DNA of 64,000 bases from Lactiplantibacillus plantarum EGD-AQ4. GTDB taxonomy: Bacteria > Bacillota > Bacilli > Lactobacillales > Lactobacillaceae. Position 1 is the stretch's first letter. Each line of letters begins with the position of its first letter. The stretch covers positions 1 to 64,000 of the forward strand of contig NZ_AVAQ01000001.1 of the NCBI RefSeq assembly GCF_000463075.2, written 5' to 3'. Shown here piece by piece: positions 28,601-36,637 of the stretch. A model generated the notes under the pieces. The model ran no database searches and was not told the origin of the DNA. It was given only the letters and a program-made list of their open reading frames with translations. Position numbers and translations under genes: made by a program.

Positions 28601-31600
28601 GGTGGTCATAACGGCAACGGCGCCCAACAATGATCCGAGTTTGGATGTGACCCCAACTGGAACAACCACTCAAACTTTGACTTACACCCGAACCATGACA
28701 GTGGATGATGTGACCGGCGAAGTCTTAAGTTATGGCGATTGGACGACAACGGATGACTACACAACGGTCACTGCCAAGGTAATCGCTGGCTACAGTTCAA
28801 CGGATGATGGGAGTGCACAGCCACGCAGTATTACCACTGCCGACGTCAAAGACCAATTGACGGCATTCGCAGCCAATCAAGATACTGATAATGACCAGGC
28901 AGGCTTTAATATCACTTACACTGCCAACCCAGCGACACTGACCGTGACCTATGTTGATGACGACGATCAGCAATCAATTGTGACGACTGACGAACTGACT
29001 GGTATTACCGGTGCAAGTGGCGATTATGAGACGACTGGAAAGTTTGACAGTACTAAGTATGAATTAGCGGCCGGTCAAGCTGCGGAGGTGTCTTATCAGT
29101 TTGCAGCTGACCCTGACACGAGTGATAATTTGACGATTCACTTGGTCCATCAGCATACGAGTGCGTTACCAGATGGATTTAGTGGCCAAACAGCTCAGAT
29201 TGTCGTTTACGTTGGGGCTGGACGGTTGACACCGTCGACGACTGCACCACTAATCATTACGTGGACAACTGATACCGACTTGGTGACTGGGGTGACGACC
29301 TATACGCCAACGAATCAAACCGCCGCGGTGACTTCTCCACAAGTTCCAAATTACACACCTGATAAAGCGATTGTCCCTGCCAGCACATTTGCCAGCACGA
29401 CCGATATGCCAGCTAACACTCAAGTGACCGTCACGTATCTGCAAACGACCTTTACACCGGGAAATCCAGGAACGGTTGACGGCACCCAAGCCAAGTACCT
29501 GACGCATACGGTGACCTACGATGTTCATTATGCGACTGGGAGTACTGCAACTGATCCAGACACGGTCACGAAGACCTTTTACCGCCAAGCTAATATTGCG
29601 ACGGATGGGAAAACCGTGACTTACACCGCGTGGACCACAGATCCAAGCGGTGATCCAGCAAAGGGCCAAGCAACAAGTGAAATTGCGGCGCTCACTGAAT
29701 TGGGCATGCCGGCTGGTTATACCGCCATTGTAAAGACAACGACGACTGCTGCTAATGCGGACGGCACACTGGGCCAAGCAACGGTCACTGGAAATGAACC
29801 AGTCACAGTCGATGGTCAAGTCGCAACCGTATTACGAAACGTCACTTATACGGCCAATCCGGCTAACTTGACAATTACGCTAGTTGATGATAATCGTCAG
29901 GGTGCACAGGTTGGTTCGATAATTCAATTAACTGGTGTGACCGATGCAACTGGTCGCTACACGGTAACCGTACCTGAAAATTATATTTTAGCTGATGGAC
30001 AGTCAGGAACAGTAAGTTATACGTTTGCACCAAATCAAACGGATGATGACGGCAATGTGGTTGAAAACAGCAGTGATAATGTCGTCGTCCACTTGCAACA
30101 CGCGCATTCGACTGAACTACCAGCTGGGTTCACGGGGACGACCACGAACACGGTCACTTACGTCGGGCTACCAACAGCCAAAAGCCCTGGTAACCAGCAA
30201 CAAACTGTCACCTGGACTACGAGCACTGATTTAGTGACTGGTGTCACCACTTATACGCCAACTAATCAGACTAATGCTGTTCAGACACCGCCTGTTGCAG
30301 GTTACACACCTGATACCACTGTTGTTCTGGCAAGTGACTATACTACAACGACGACCGCCCCAACGGATCAATTGACACGGGTGACTTATTCAGCTAACGA
30401 GGCGACGTTACAAGTTACCTACGTCGATGTTGATAATGGGAACAGTTTGGTTGGCACACCTACGACTTTGACTGGCCAAACGGATGAGACAGGCCATTAC
30501 GATGCGAGCGCGCACTTTGACCAGACTAAGTATGAATTGGCGGATGGTCAAGCAACGACTGTGCCGTATACTTTTGCTGCTGGCACGGCAACTAGTGATA
30601 ATCTCGTCATCAAGTTACAACACAAACGGGTCACGACGTTGCCAGACGATTTTACTGGTACGACGACCGAGACGGTGCATTATGTCGGCGCTGGAAGTGC
30701 GACGCCAGCTGATCATTCACAAACCATCACCTGGACAACAAGCACTGATTTGGTGACTGGTGTGACCACATATACACCAACTAATCAGGCAGTTGCCGTT
30801 GAGTCTCCTGTCGTTACTGGCTATCAGCCTGATTTGGCTACGGTTGTCGGCACAAATTATCTATCGACGACTGTTCAACCGACAAATCAAGTTACAACAG
30901 TGACCTACGTCAAAAATGTCAAAATGGTGACGCCCCCAACTGATAAGACTGATTCACATTACGCGGATACGCACAAACAGTTTACTGAAACTGTCCAAGC
31001 CGTCGTACCTAGCGGGGTTGATGCGGATTTAACACCAGATAACAGTAGTCAAACGTTGAATTATGCACGTACCTATGAAGTCGATGCGACAACCGGGGTC
31101 GCAACTGGCAACTATGGCGCTTGGACGCTGGAAAGCGATGACTTTGTAACTGTAATTGCCAAGACGTTGCCAGGGTATCAAGCGGCACCAGCAACCGTAT
31201 CAGAAACTAATTTTGCCGCTGAACTGCAAGCGTTTGTCAATGATACGAGTGTGACAGATGCAACCCACGTCGATTACATTCAGTATGTGGCGAATACGGA
31301 TACAGCCGCGACAATTCAATATGTCGACACTACGACCAATACGTCAGTTAAGCTGGACACGGTTGTCGGGACAACCAATACAGTGGTTGATTATACGGTG
31401 AGTGTGCCGGAAGGGTATGAAATTGAGACCGCAAAGTCAACGGTGACTGATGGTGAACAACTGCCAATTAAATTGATGGCGGATGATACGGATAATCTAA
31501 CCATTTATTTGAAACACGCCACTCAGACTGTTTTGCCAACTGATCCGACCTATGCTGCTGAGACGAATGCTGAGGTTGTCCGGGTCATCAACTATCAGTA

Positions 31601-34600
31601 TCGTGATGGGACTCAGGCTGCCAATCCTTATTCTGACAATCTGTTCTTTACCCGGACCATTACGGTCGACCAGGTCACCAACCAAATCGTTGCGTACGGT
31701 GATTGGGTGCCAACAACGACTGCAACGTTTGCGGCTAAGGACTCACCGGTTATTCCGGGATATACGGCGACAATGGCAACGGTACCTGCAAAGACGGTTG
31801 CGGCGACAGATCAACAAGTTGTCTTCACTGTAACCTACCAAGCCAATCCGGATACTGCCGCCACCATCAACTATCTGGATGTTGAGACTGGGCACAATGT
31901 TCAAACAACCACCATCCAGGGGGCAACGGATACAACTAGTGATTATCCGGTTAAAGTCCCGGCTGGTTATGTGTTAGCTGATACGCAACCAGCAACGATT
32001 CATAACGGCGAGGTCAGTGTCACTTTCAAAGCCGATGATTCTGATGACGTCACGATTTACCTGACTCATGATTCGTTGACGATTGATCCAAACGACCCTC
32101 AGACAAAGCCGGATGATCCAATTCCGGGTGATAGCGGTAAGACTTATGGTGACTATACGACCGCAACGACTGCTACTGTGACCCGAACAATTAATTATTT
32201 GTATGGGGATACGGCTAACAAAGCGGCCGACAGTCGAGTTCAATCGGTCAGTTTCACGCGTTCAATCACAGTTGACCAGGTGACTGGTGAAATCTTGAGT
32301 GCCGGCGACTGGACGGTTGTTAGTGAAAAATCTGACTTTGCGGCAGTGGCCTCACCGACAATTCCAGGCTATACAGCTGACCAAGAAGTAGTAGTCGCAA
32401 GTAAGCCAACTGGTGATACAGCCGATACGACCATTAACGTTCGTTACACTGCTAACCATGATACAACCGCAACGGTTAGCTACGTCGATGAGGAAACTGG
32501 TCAAACCGTTAAATCTGATCAGCCATCAGGTACAACGGACACGACAGTTGATTATCAAATTGATGTGCCAAATGGTTACGTCATTGATGCTAGTCGCTCA
32601 AATTATCAAAATGGACAACAGTTGTCGATTGTTCTTAAGGGTACAAATGATGACGATGTCACGATTTACCTGACTCATGATTCGTTGACAATTGATCCAA
32701 ATGACCCTGAAACGAAGCCGGATGATCCGATTCCAGGCGATAGTGGGAAGACTTATGGCGACTATACCAAGGCAACGAACGTAACTGTGACCCGGACAAT
32801 CAATTATTTGTATGGTGACACGGCTACTAAAGCGGCCGACAGTCGCGTTCAAACGGTCAGTTTCACCCGTTCAATTACGGTTGATCAGGTGACTGGTGAA
32901 ATCTTGAGTACTGGAAACTGGACGGTTGTAGGCAAGACAGCTGACTTTACGGCAGTATCCTCACCGATAATTGCGGGTTACACGGCGGACAAGCGGACCG
33001 TTTCCGCAAGTGCCCCAACTGGTGATACACCTGATGAGACAGTGAATGTCCGCTATACGGCCAACCAGGATACAATCGCAACAGTTAGCTATATCGATGA
33101 ACAAACTGGCGAAACGGTCAAATCTGATCAGCCAGCAGGTACAACGGACACGACAGTTGATTATCAAATCGATGTGCCAAGGGGTTACGTCATCGATACT
33201 AGTCGTTCTGATTATCAAAATGGACAACAGTTGTCGATTGTTCTTAAGGGTACAAATGCCGATGATGTCACAATTTATTTGACACACGACTCGTTAACGA
33301 TTAATCCAAACGATCCTCAGACAAAGCCGGTTGAGCCAATCCCAGGTGGTAGCGGCAAGACTTATGGTAACTATACCAAGGCAACGAATGCGACTGTGAC
33401 CCGAACAATTAATTATTTGTATGGTGACACAGCTAATGAAGCGGCTGACAGTCGGGTTCAAACCGTCAGTTTTTCCCGTTCAATCACAGTTGATCAGGTG
33501 ACCGGTGAAATTTTGAGTACCGGCGATTGGACGGTTGTAGGTAAGACGGCTGACTTTGCGGCAGTGGTCTCACCAACGATTGCGGGTTACACAGCCGATG
33601 AGAGCACCGTTTCCGCAAGCACCCCAACTGGTGATACAGACGATACGACCATTAACGTTCATTACACTGCTAACCATGATACAACCGCAACGGTTAGCTA
33701 CGTCGATGAACAAACTGGTGAAACGGTCAAATCCGATCAACCAGTTGGTACCACTGATACGACAGTTAGTTATCAAGTGAACGTGCCCAATGGTTATGTC
33801 ATTGATACTACTCGCTCGAATTATCAAAATGGGCAACAGTTGTCGATTGTTTTAAAAGGAACGAATGCCGATGACGTCACGATCTACTTGACTCATGATT
33901 CATTAACAATTAATCCAAACGATCCTGAGACAAAGCCGGATGACCCAATTCCAGGCGGTAGTGGCAAGACTTATGGGGATTATCAAGCAGCCACACAATC
34001 CGTCGCAACACGGGCAATCCATTATGTCGATGGTCGCACAGGTCAATCAATCGCAAAGCAGGTCTCGCAATCACTGCTGTTTGAACGGACGATTACAATT
34101 GATGCTGTGACTGGTGCCATTACTGCATATGGTCAGTGGCAGCCGACAACAACTAACCGGTTTGCTGCAATCAAGTCGCCGTCAATCGAGGACTTTATGA
34201 CTAAGTTAGTTCAAGTTCCAAGTGCAGAAGCTGTTCCTGGGAAACATGCGCAAGTGACCGTTCAGTATATGCCGCGTGCACATTCATTTACGGTGACACC
34301 AACGGATACGACCGGCCAACCACTTCCAGGTGTGCCTGCAATTCAACTAACTGGTGTAACCGGAGATCCTATCAGAATTCCGGAAATTCCTGGTTATGAA
34401 TTCGTAGGTGTTACGCCACGTGTTCCAGCTCGTGGGGGACTCAAGTTAGTTTATGTCAAAGTGCAAACAACGAAATCCACGGCGTCAACTCACCACCAAA
34501 CTGTTACTGAAACGAGTAATAAGGTTCAGGTGACGACAGCAACGACTGGCCAACTTAGTCAGAAGCAGGGTGCTAAATCAGTACCGACTAGTCACTCTAG

Positions 34601-34850
34601 TGAGAAGAGTGGCACTCAATTCGCGTCAGATCGGCAATCTGGAGTAATTCAAGCTGCCAAACTGGGTTCATCTAAGCGCTCAGCTTCAGTCAAAGCAGGG
34701 GAACGGAAGAACCAAAACGTTTCGGCCGCGCGGTTACCACAGACTGGTGAATCATCGTCACGGACGTTGAGTATCACAGGAATGCTGGCCTTGGTCCTTT
34801 CATTCTTAGGTTTAGCCGGCACGAAGAAACGCAAGCACGAAAAAAATTAA
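25617..34850 (+). CDS. Giant LPQTG-anchored mucus-binding adhesin (MucBP/MBG domains)
   Basis: 3077 residues. The long N-terminal signal has a KxYKxGKxW-like motif (R24-M-Y-K-A-N-K-F-W32) and a probable cleavage near AEA-SS (~55). Next come Ser/Thr-rich repeats (60-320), an adhesin head (~330-545), MBG-type domains (~545-810), a DUF5011/cadherin-like Ig domain (~815-900), then a series of MucBP/Mub-type repeats (VTFIDQATGQTV..., VTYVDDDD..., VSYVDEETGQTV...). The last full units form three 203-residue tandem repeats. LPQTG is at 3040-3044, followed by a hydrophobic helix and KKRKHEKN, so sortase A should link it to the wall. It probably binds mucus glycans in the gut. The Mga-like regulator lies divergently upstream. 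Confidence 0.95.
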   Translation: MIETSRRKQRELRQALSQQKEHFRMYKANKFWIYAGVSVILFGAGSFANSMPAEASSNADTTASSVANKVSNTKSPDSVGTVVQNVNENSASTSSSAMTTGTNASATAAKESVSRSTSTMSNQSSDSQSTTGTNEAATTDSKSSDSQSTTGTNESTTTNSKSSNSQSTTGTNEAATTDSKSSDSQSTTGTSKSTTTNSKSSNSQSTTSSSEAATSSAESSGSQSANSGEVVKSSAKSPGSQSAISTSEVGTTGSKSSESQSANSVNAEASTDLQSSDVERDTSGVDSTTLDSADTAVNGTKASTVDSSATTANSLVTTLTDPTSAAIAATKAKLAATYDSTETPQKFAAVAAAATGRTVTATFKTISSSGSATTVGTMSWNLTLDYHYDLTATFPLIVVDKNKAATLWNGTSTIPSGSTLYVADINGYYKNRQKTYFLSSDSTASSTIATIFVTPADNTSAKTYTTVFEAVTSDNNTPVSMWSVTGVAGTKYDYSSTYNKIQAIDSTGATQTYYLAAADAPKLIGAVGSATQIVTLHYSLYTSNVTVSADGTSSYTGQPITQADLLSALTGTEKLQTSSLTLSDFQFLNEATGQTTVPTDAGQYIVGLTDAGKAKLTAANPTVGITYAEGTYTITPIDAGPVDINSQQITYGQTAPETYSVTVGDHLTTDGITWAANDFQVVDGTTGTVMTSGLQVGGDYQIQLTASGRAKIEQANPNYDFQNATFNNGKLTVTKLAVTVTASDVTKAFGQKDPALTLKDATGVVVNGDGVDALAVTLTREAGEKVGHYAITGTSTSANYDVTVEPGDFQITNTAPVIDASDVTVPYATTDDLLTLIHATATDAEDGDLTSQIKIADDGNFDSTVVGSYQVTLQVTDQADETTQKVVTVTVAEPTTVSAQVTFIDQATGQTVGTQTLSGKPGTTPTTKVSVPTNYTLVAGEGFVDNGDGTITDTQPLTLDDSDNLTVYLQHATSVTEPPTNVDDEHYAATHKTFTVVITATAPNNDPSLDVTPTGTTTQTLTYTRTMTVDDVTGEVLSYGDWTTTDDYTTVTAKVIAGYSSTDDGSAQPRSITTADVKDQLTAFAANQDTDNDQAGFNITYTANPATLTVTYVDDDDQQSIVTTDELTGITGASGDYETTGKFDSTKYELAAGQAAEVSYQFAADPDTSDNLTIHLVHQHTSALPDGFSGQTAQIVVYVGAGRLTPSTTAPLIITWTTDTDLVTGVTTYTPTNQTAAVTSPQVPNYTPDKAIVPASTFASTTDMPANTQVTVTYLQTTFTPGNPGTVDGTQAKYLTHTVTYDVHYATGSTATDPDTVTKTFYRQANIATDGKTVTYTAWTTDPSGDPAKGQATSEIAALTELGMPAGYTAIVKTTTTAANADGTLGQATVTGNEPVTVDGQVATVLRNVTYTANPANLTITLVDDNRQGAQVGSIIQLTGVTDATGRYTVTVPENYILADGQSGTVSYTFAPNQTDDDGNVVENSSDNVVVHLQHAHSTELPAGFTGTTTNTVTYVGLPTAKSPGNQQQTVTWTTSTDLVTGVTTYTPTNQTNAVQTPPVAGYTPDTTVVLASDYTTTTTAPTDQLTRVTYSANEATLQVTYVDVDNGNSLVGTPTTLTGQTDETGHYDASAHFDQTKYELADGQATTVPYTFAAGTATSDNLVIKLQHKRVTTLPDDFTGTTTETVHYVGAGSATPADHSQTITWTTSTDLVTGVTTYTPTNQAVAVESPVVTGYQPDLATVVGTNYLSTTVQPTNQVTTVTYVKNVKMVTPPTDKTDSHYADTHKQFTETVQAVVPSGVDADLTPDNSSQTLNYARTYEVDATTGVATGNYGAWTLESDDFVTVIAKTLPGYQAAPATVSETNFAAELQAFVNDTSVTDATHVDYIQYVANTDTAATIQYVDTTTNTSVKLDTVVGTTNTVVDYTVSVPEGYEIETAKSTVTDGEQLPIKLMADDTDNLTIYLKHATQTVLPTDPTYAAETNAEVVRVINYQYRDGTQAANPYSDNLFFTRTITVDQVTNQIVAYGDWVPTTTATFAAKDSPVIPGYTATMATVPAKTVAATDQQVVFTVTYQANPDTAATINYLDVETGHNVQTTTIQGATDTTSDYPVKVPAGYVLADTQPATIHNGEVSVTFKADDSDDVTIYLTHDSLTIDPNDPQTKPDDPIPGDSGKTYGDYTTATTATVTRTINYLYGDTANKAADSRVQSVSFTRSITVDQVTGEILSAGDWTVVSEKSDFAAVASPTIPGYTADQEVVVASKPTGDTADTTINVRYTANHDTTATVSYVDEETGQTVKSDQPSGTTDTTVDYQIDVPNGYVIDASRSNYQNGQQLSIVLKGTNDDDVTIYLTHDSLTIDPNDPETKPDDPIPGDSGKTYGDYTKATNVTVTRTINYLYGDTATKAADSRVQTVSFTRSITVDQVTGEILSTGNWTVVGKTADFTAVSSPIIAGYTADKRTVSASAPTGDTPDETVNVRYTANQDTIATVSYIDEQTGETVKSDQPAGTTDTTVDYQIDVPRGYVIDTSRSDYQNGQQLSIVLKGTNADDVTIYLTHDSLTINPNDPQTKPVEPIPGGSGKTYGNYTKATNATVTRTINYLYGDTANEAADSRVQTVSFSRSITVDQVTGEILSTGDWTVVGKTADFAAVVSPTIAGYTADESTVSASTPTGDTDDTTINVHYTANHDTTATVSYVDEQTGETVKSDQPVGTTDTTVSYQVNVPNGYVIDTTRSNYQNGQQLSIVLKGTNADDVTIYLTHDSLTINPNDPETKPDDPIPGGSGKTYGDYQAATQSVATRAIHYVDGRTGQSIAKQVSQSLLFERTITIDAVTGAITAYGQWQPTTTNRFAAIKSPSIEDFMTKLVQVPSAEAVPGKHAQVTVQYMPRAHSFTVTPTDTTGQPLPGVPAIQLTGVTGDPIRIPEIPGYEFVGVTPRVPARGGLKLVYVKVQTTKSTASTHHQTVTETSNKVQVTTATTGQLSQKQGAKSVPTSHSSEKSGTQFASDRQSGVIQAAKLGSSKRSASVKAGERKNQNVSAARLPQTGESSSRTLSITGMLALVLSFLGLAGTKKRKHEKN
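25981..26260 (+). repeat. Tandem 20-codon Ser/Thr repeats in the adhesin
   Basis: About five units of ~60 bases encoding variants of SDSQSTTGTNEAATTDSKS, with nearly identical DNA. A likely wall-spanning or glycosylated linker and prone to copy-number change. Confidence 0.9.
32070..33896 (+). repeat. Three tandem 609-bp repeats in the adhesin
   Basis: Units begin at 32070, 32679 and 33288, and a fourth, partial one at 33897. Each is exactly 609 bases (203 codons), starting with Asp-Ser-Leu-Thr-Ile and containing one linker plus one MucBP-type domain. DNA identity is high by eye, pointing to recent duplication or gene conversion. Confidence 0.95.
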
Positions 34851-34901
34851 GCAGACACTGACGGTGGTTTGATCAAGTGTTAGATTGGAGGTGCCATCAG
34901 A

Positions 34902-34949
34902 TAACGAGAAGCGCGTCGTGAAATTGCGACTAGCTTCTCGCTATTTTTT
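34902..34949 (+). terminator. Terminator of the adhesin gene
   Basis: AACGAGAAGC..GTCG pairs with CGAC..GCTTCTCG, followed by TATTTTTTT. Confidence 0.85.
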
Positions 34950-35038
34950 TGCGGATTGGTCGCTCTCAAGCGCGGAAGTGCAGACATATTGAGCCAGTAT
35001 TAAGGTAATTTGAGAACCTACCAATTAAAACGCATAAC

Positions 35039-35077
35039 AAAAAGCGTACGCAGTCATTGGCTGCGTACGCTTTTTAT
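35039..35077 (-). terminator. Terminator of the deoxynucleoside kinase gene
   Basis: AAAAGCGTACGCAG and CTGCGTACGCTTTT pair perfectly around a seven-base loop. Symmetric, so active in both directions; 19 bases after the kinase stop. Confidence 0.9.
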
Positions 35078-35095
35078 AAGCGAGGATATTTTCGA

Positions 35096-35743
35096 CTAAA
35101 CGCTGGCTGGGTTGCGAATCTTACCCAATTCAGCATCGATTTGTGCGAGTACGGCCTGTTGGTTTTCAGGCTTCTCTAAGTCGTATTGTTGTAAGTCGAT
35201 CTTCATCTTTGGACTGGCATCATATTCGTCATACCACTTGCGGTAGGCGGTCCACATCTTGTAGTAATATGATTCAAGTTCAGGATTATTATCGAATTGT
35301 TCGTAGTCACGACCTCGCTTCTTGATCCGGTAGAGAATCGTATCGAAGTCAGTTTCAGAGTAGACCATCAAGTCCGGCGCCTTTTTAGGCAACTCGGTTA
35401 ATTCGGTCATCATATTGTCTAATAGTTGCAAGTAAACTTTCAGTTCAGTGTCAGAAATATTACCCTCAGCGTTGTTTTCTTTGGTAAAGAGGGCATCTTC
35501 GTAGATGGAACGGTCGAGAACGTTGTTATCATCGGCCAATGCCTTCTTGATCATTGCAAAGCGTTTGTTGAGGAAATAGATTTGTAATAGGAACCCGTAA
35601 TTCTTTGGATCCGAATAGTAAAGTGGCAGTACTGGGTTGTCGCCAACCGGTTCGTAAAATGCCTTCGTTCCAAGGTGATCGGCAATCAGCCCCGTTAACG
35701 TGGTTTTGCCGACCCCAATCATTCCTGCTGTTATTATCACCAT
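35096..35743 (-). CDS. Deoxyadenosine/deoxyguanosine-type deoxynucleoside kinase
   Basis: 215 residues. P-loop GMIGVGKTT (7-15), the DRS motif (LDRSIYED) and the arginine-rich lid (RIKKRGRDYEQ) define the dNK family, which phosphorylates deoxynucleosides in salvage; lactobacilli depend on these enzymes. Whether it prefers dAdo, dGuo or dCyd is not decidable from sequence here. AAAGAGGGG precedes the ATG. Only one kinase is present, not the tandem pair known in some lactobacilli. Confidence 0.88.
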   Translation of the reverse strand: MVIITAGMIGVGKTTLTGLIADHLGTKAFYEPVGDNPVLPLYYSDPKNYGFLLQIYFLNKRFAMIKKALADDNNVLDRSIYEDALFTKENNAEGNISDTELKVYLQLLDNMMTELTELPKKAPDLMVYSETDFDTILYRIKKRGRDYEQFDNNPELESYYYKMWTAYRKWYDEYDASPKMKIDLQQYDLEKPENQQAVLAQIDAELGKIRNPASV

Positions 35744-35847
35744 GATAGCCCCTCTTTATAAAAAATTGCACAATATATTGTATCTCAAAAAAAGTTGGAA
35801 TACCATATAGACTTTTAATGAAAAATTTGCTTCGGCGCTATTTTAGG

Positions 35848-36231
35848 TTATTTTTTAGCTTGTTCCTTCAATAAATCACGGATTTCTTCCAAGTATTGCG
35901 CGGAAAGATCGACTTCTTCTTCATCCTCAGTTTCTTCCGGTTCGTTTTTAACGACTTTATTAATAATTTTCACCAAAATGAACACGACGATGGCCACGAT
36001 GAAGAAGTTAATGATGGCATTCAAAAAAGACCCGTACTTGAAGGTGGCATCACCGATACTGACTTTTAAGTTGGATAAATCCACGCGACCTAGGAAAATC
36101 CCAATCAATGGATTGATCAAGTTATCGGTCAATGATTTGACGATGGCGGTAAACGCAGACCCAATAATGACCCCAACGGCCAAGTCAATCACGTTTCCAC
36201 GAGCAATAAATTCCTTGAATTCTTTAATCAT
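35848..36231 (-). CDS. mscL: Large-conductance mechanosensitive channel
   Basis: 127 residues with the MscL signature: N-terminal amphipathic helix ([20 protein letters not shown]), pore-lining TM1 ([12 protein letters not shown]), TM2 ([18 protein letters not shown]) and a charged C-terminal helix. It opens under hypo-osmotic shock to release solutes. AAGGAG precedes the ATG. Confidence 0.97.
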   Translation of the reverse strand: MIKEFKEFIARGNVIDLAVGVIIGSAFTAIVKSLTDNLINPLIGIFLGRVDLSNLKVSIGDATFKYGSFLNAIINFFIVAIVVFILVKIINKVVKNEPEETEDEEEVDLSAQYLEEIRDLLKEQAKK

Positions 36232-36551
36232 GCGACGAGCGCTCCTTTTTTATTTAGCTGATAACAGTATAGCCAAAATCAAACGTTGACTCAATTGATA
36301 TACGAAACGAATTTCAGGGCAATTGGTGGTTAACCACAGCATACGCGGCCAAAAATTACCCGTACTAACGATTTGTTTTGTTTGGATAGTGACCTAATCT
36401 GGTGCGTGATTCGCCTGAAACGGGGGGTGGAACACAAAACGGGTGGCTAGTGGCTGGAATTAAGACTTGGGGAACATGGTACGACAAGCTCGAATCAGTC
36501 CCAGTATTCCGGTTAGTCGCGACAAGCGTTCGGTGACTGGTAAAGCCGAGA

Positions 36552-36590
36552 CAAAAACGCCCCAACACAAGTGTGCTGAGGCGTTTTAGA
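36552..36590 (-). terminator. Terminator of the YhgE/Pip gene
   Basis: On the minus strand AAAACGCCTCAGCACAC pairs with GTGTTGGGGCGTTTTTG. It ends 48 bases past the stop codon. Confidence 0.8.
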
Positions 36591-36637
36591 CAGACGGTCA
36601 ATGTTGAGATGTCCGACAATCAACGACTATTTCCAGT

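Noticed and set aside
23393-34850. Recent phage or plasmid origin of the Mga-adhesin region
   Set aside because: No integrase, attachment repeats or tRNA junction; only base composition hints at transfer.
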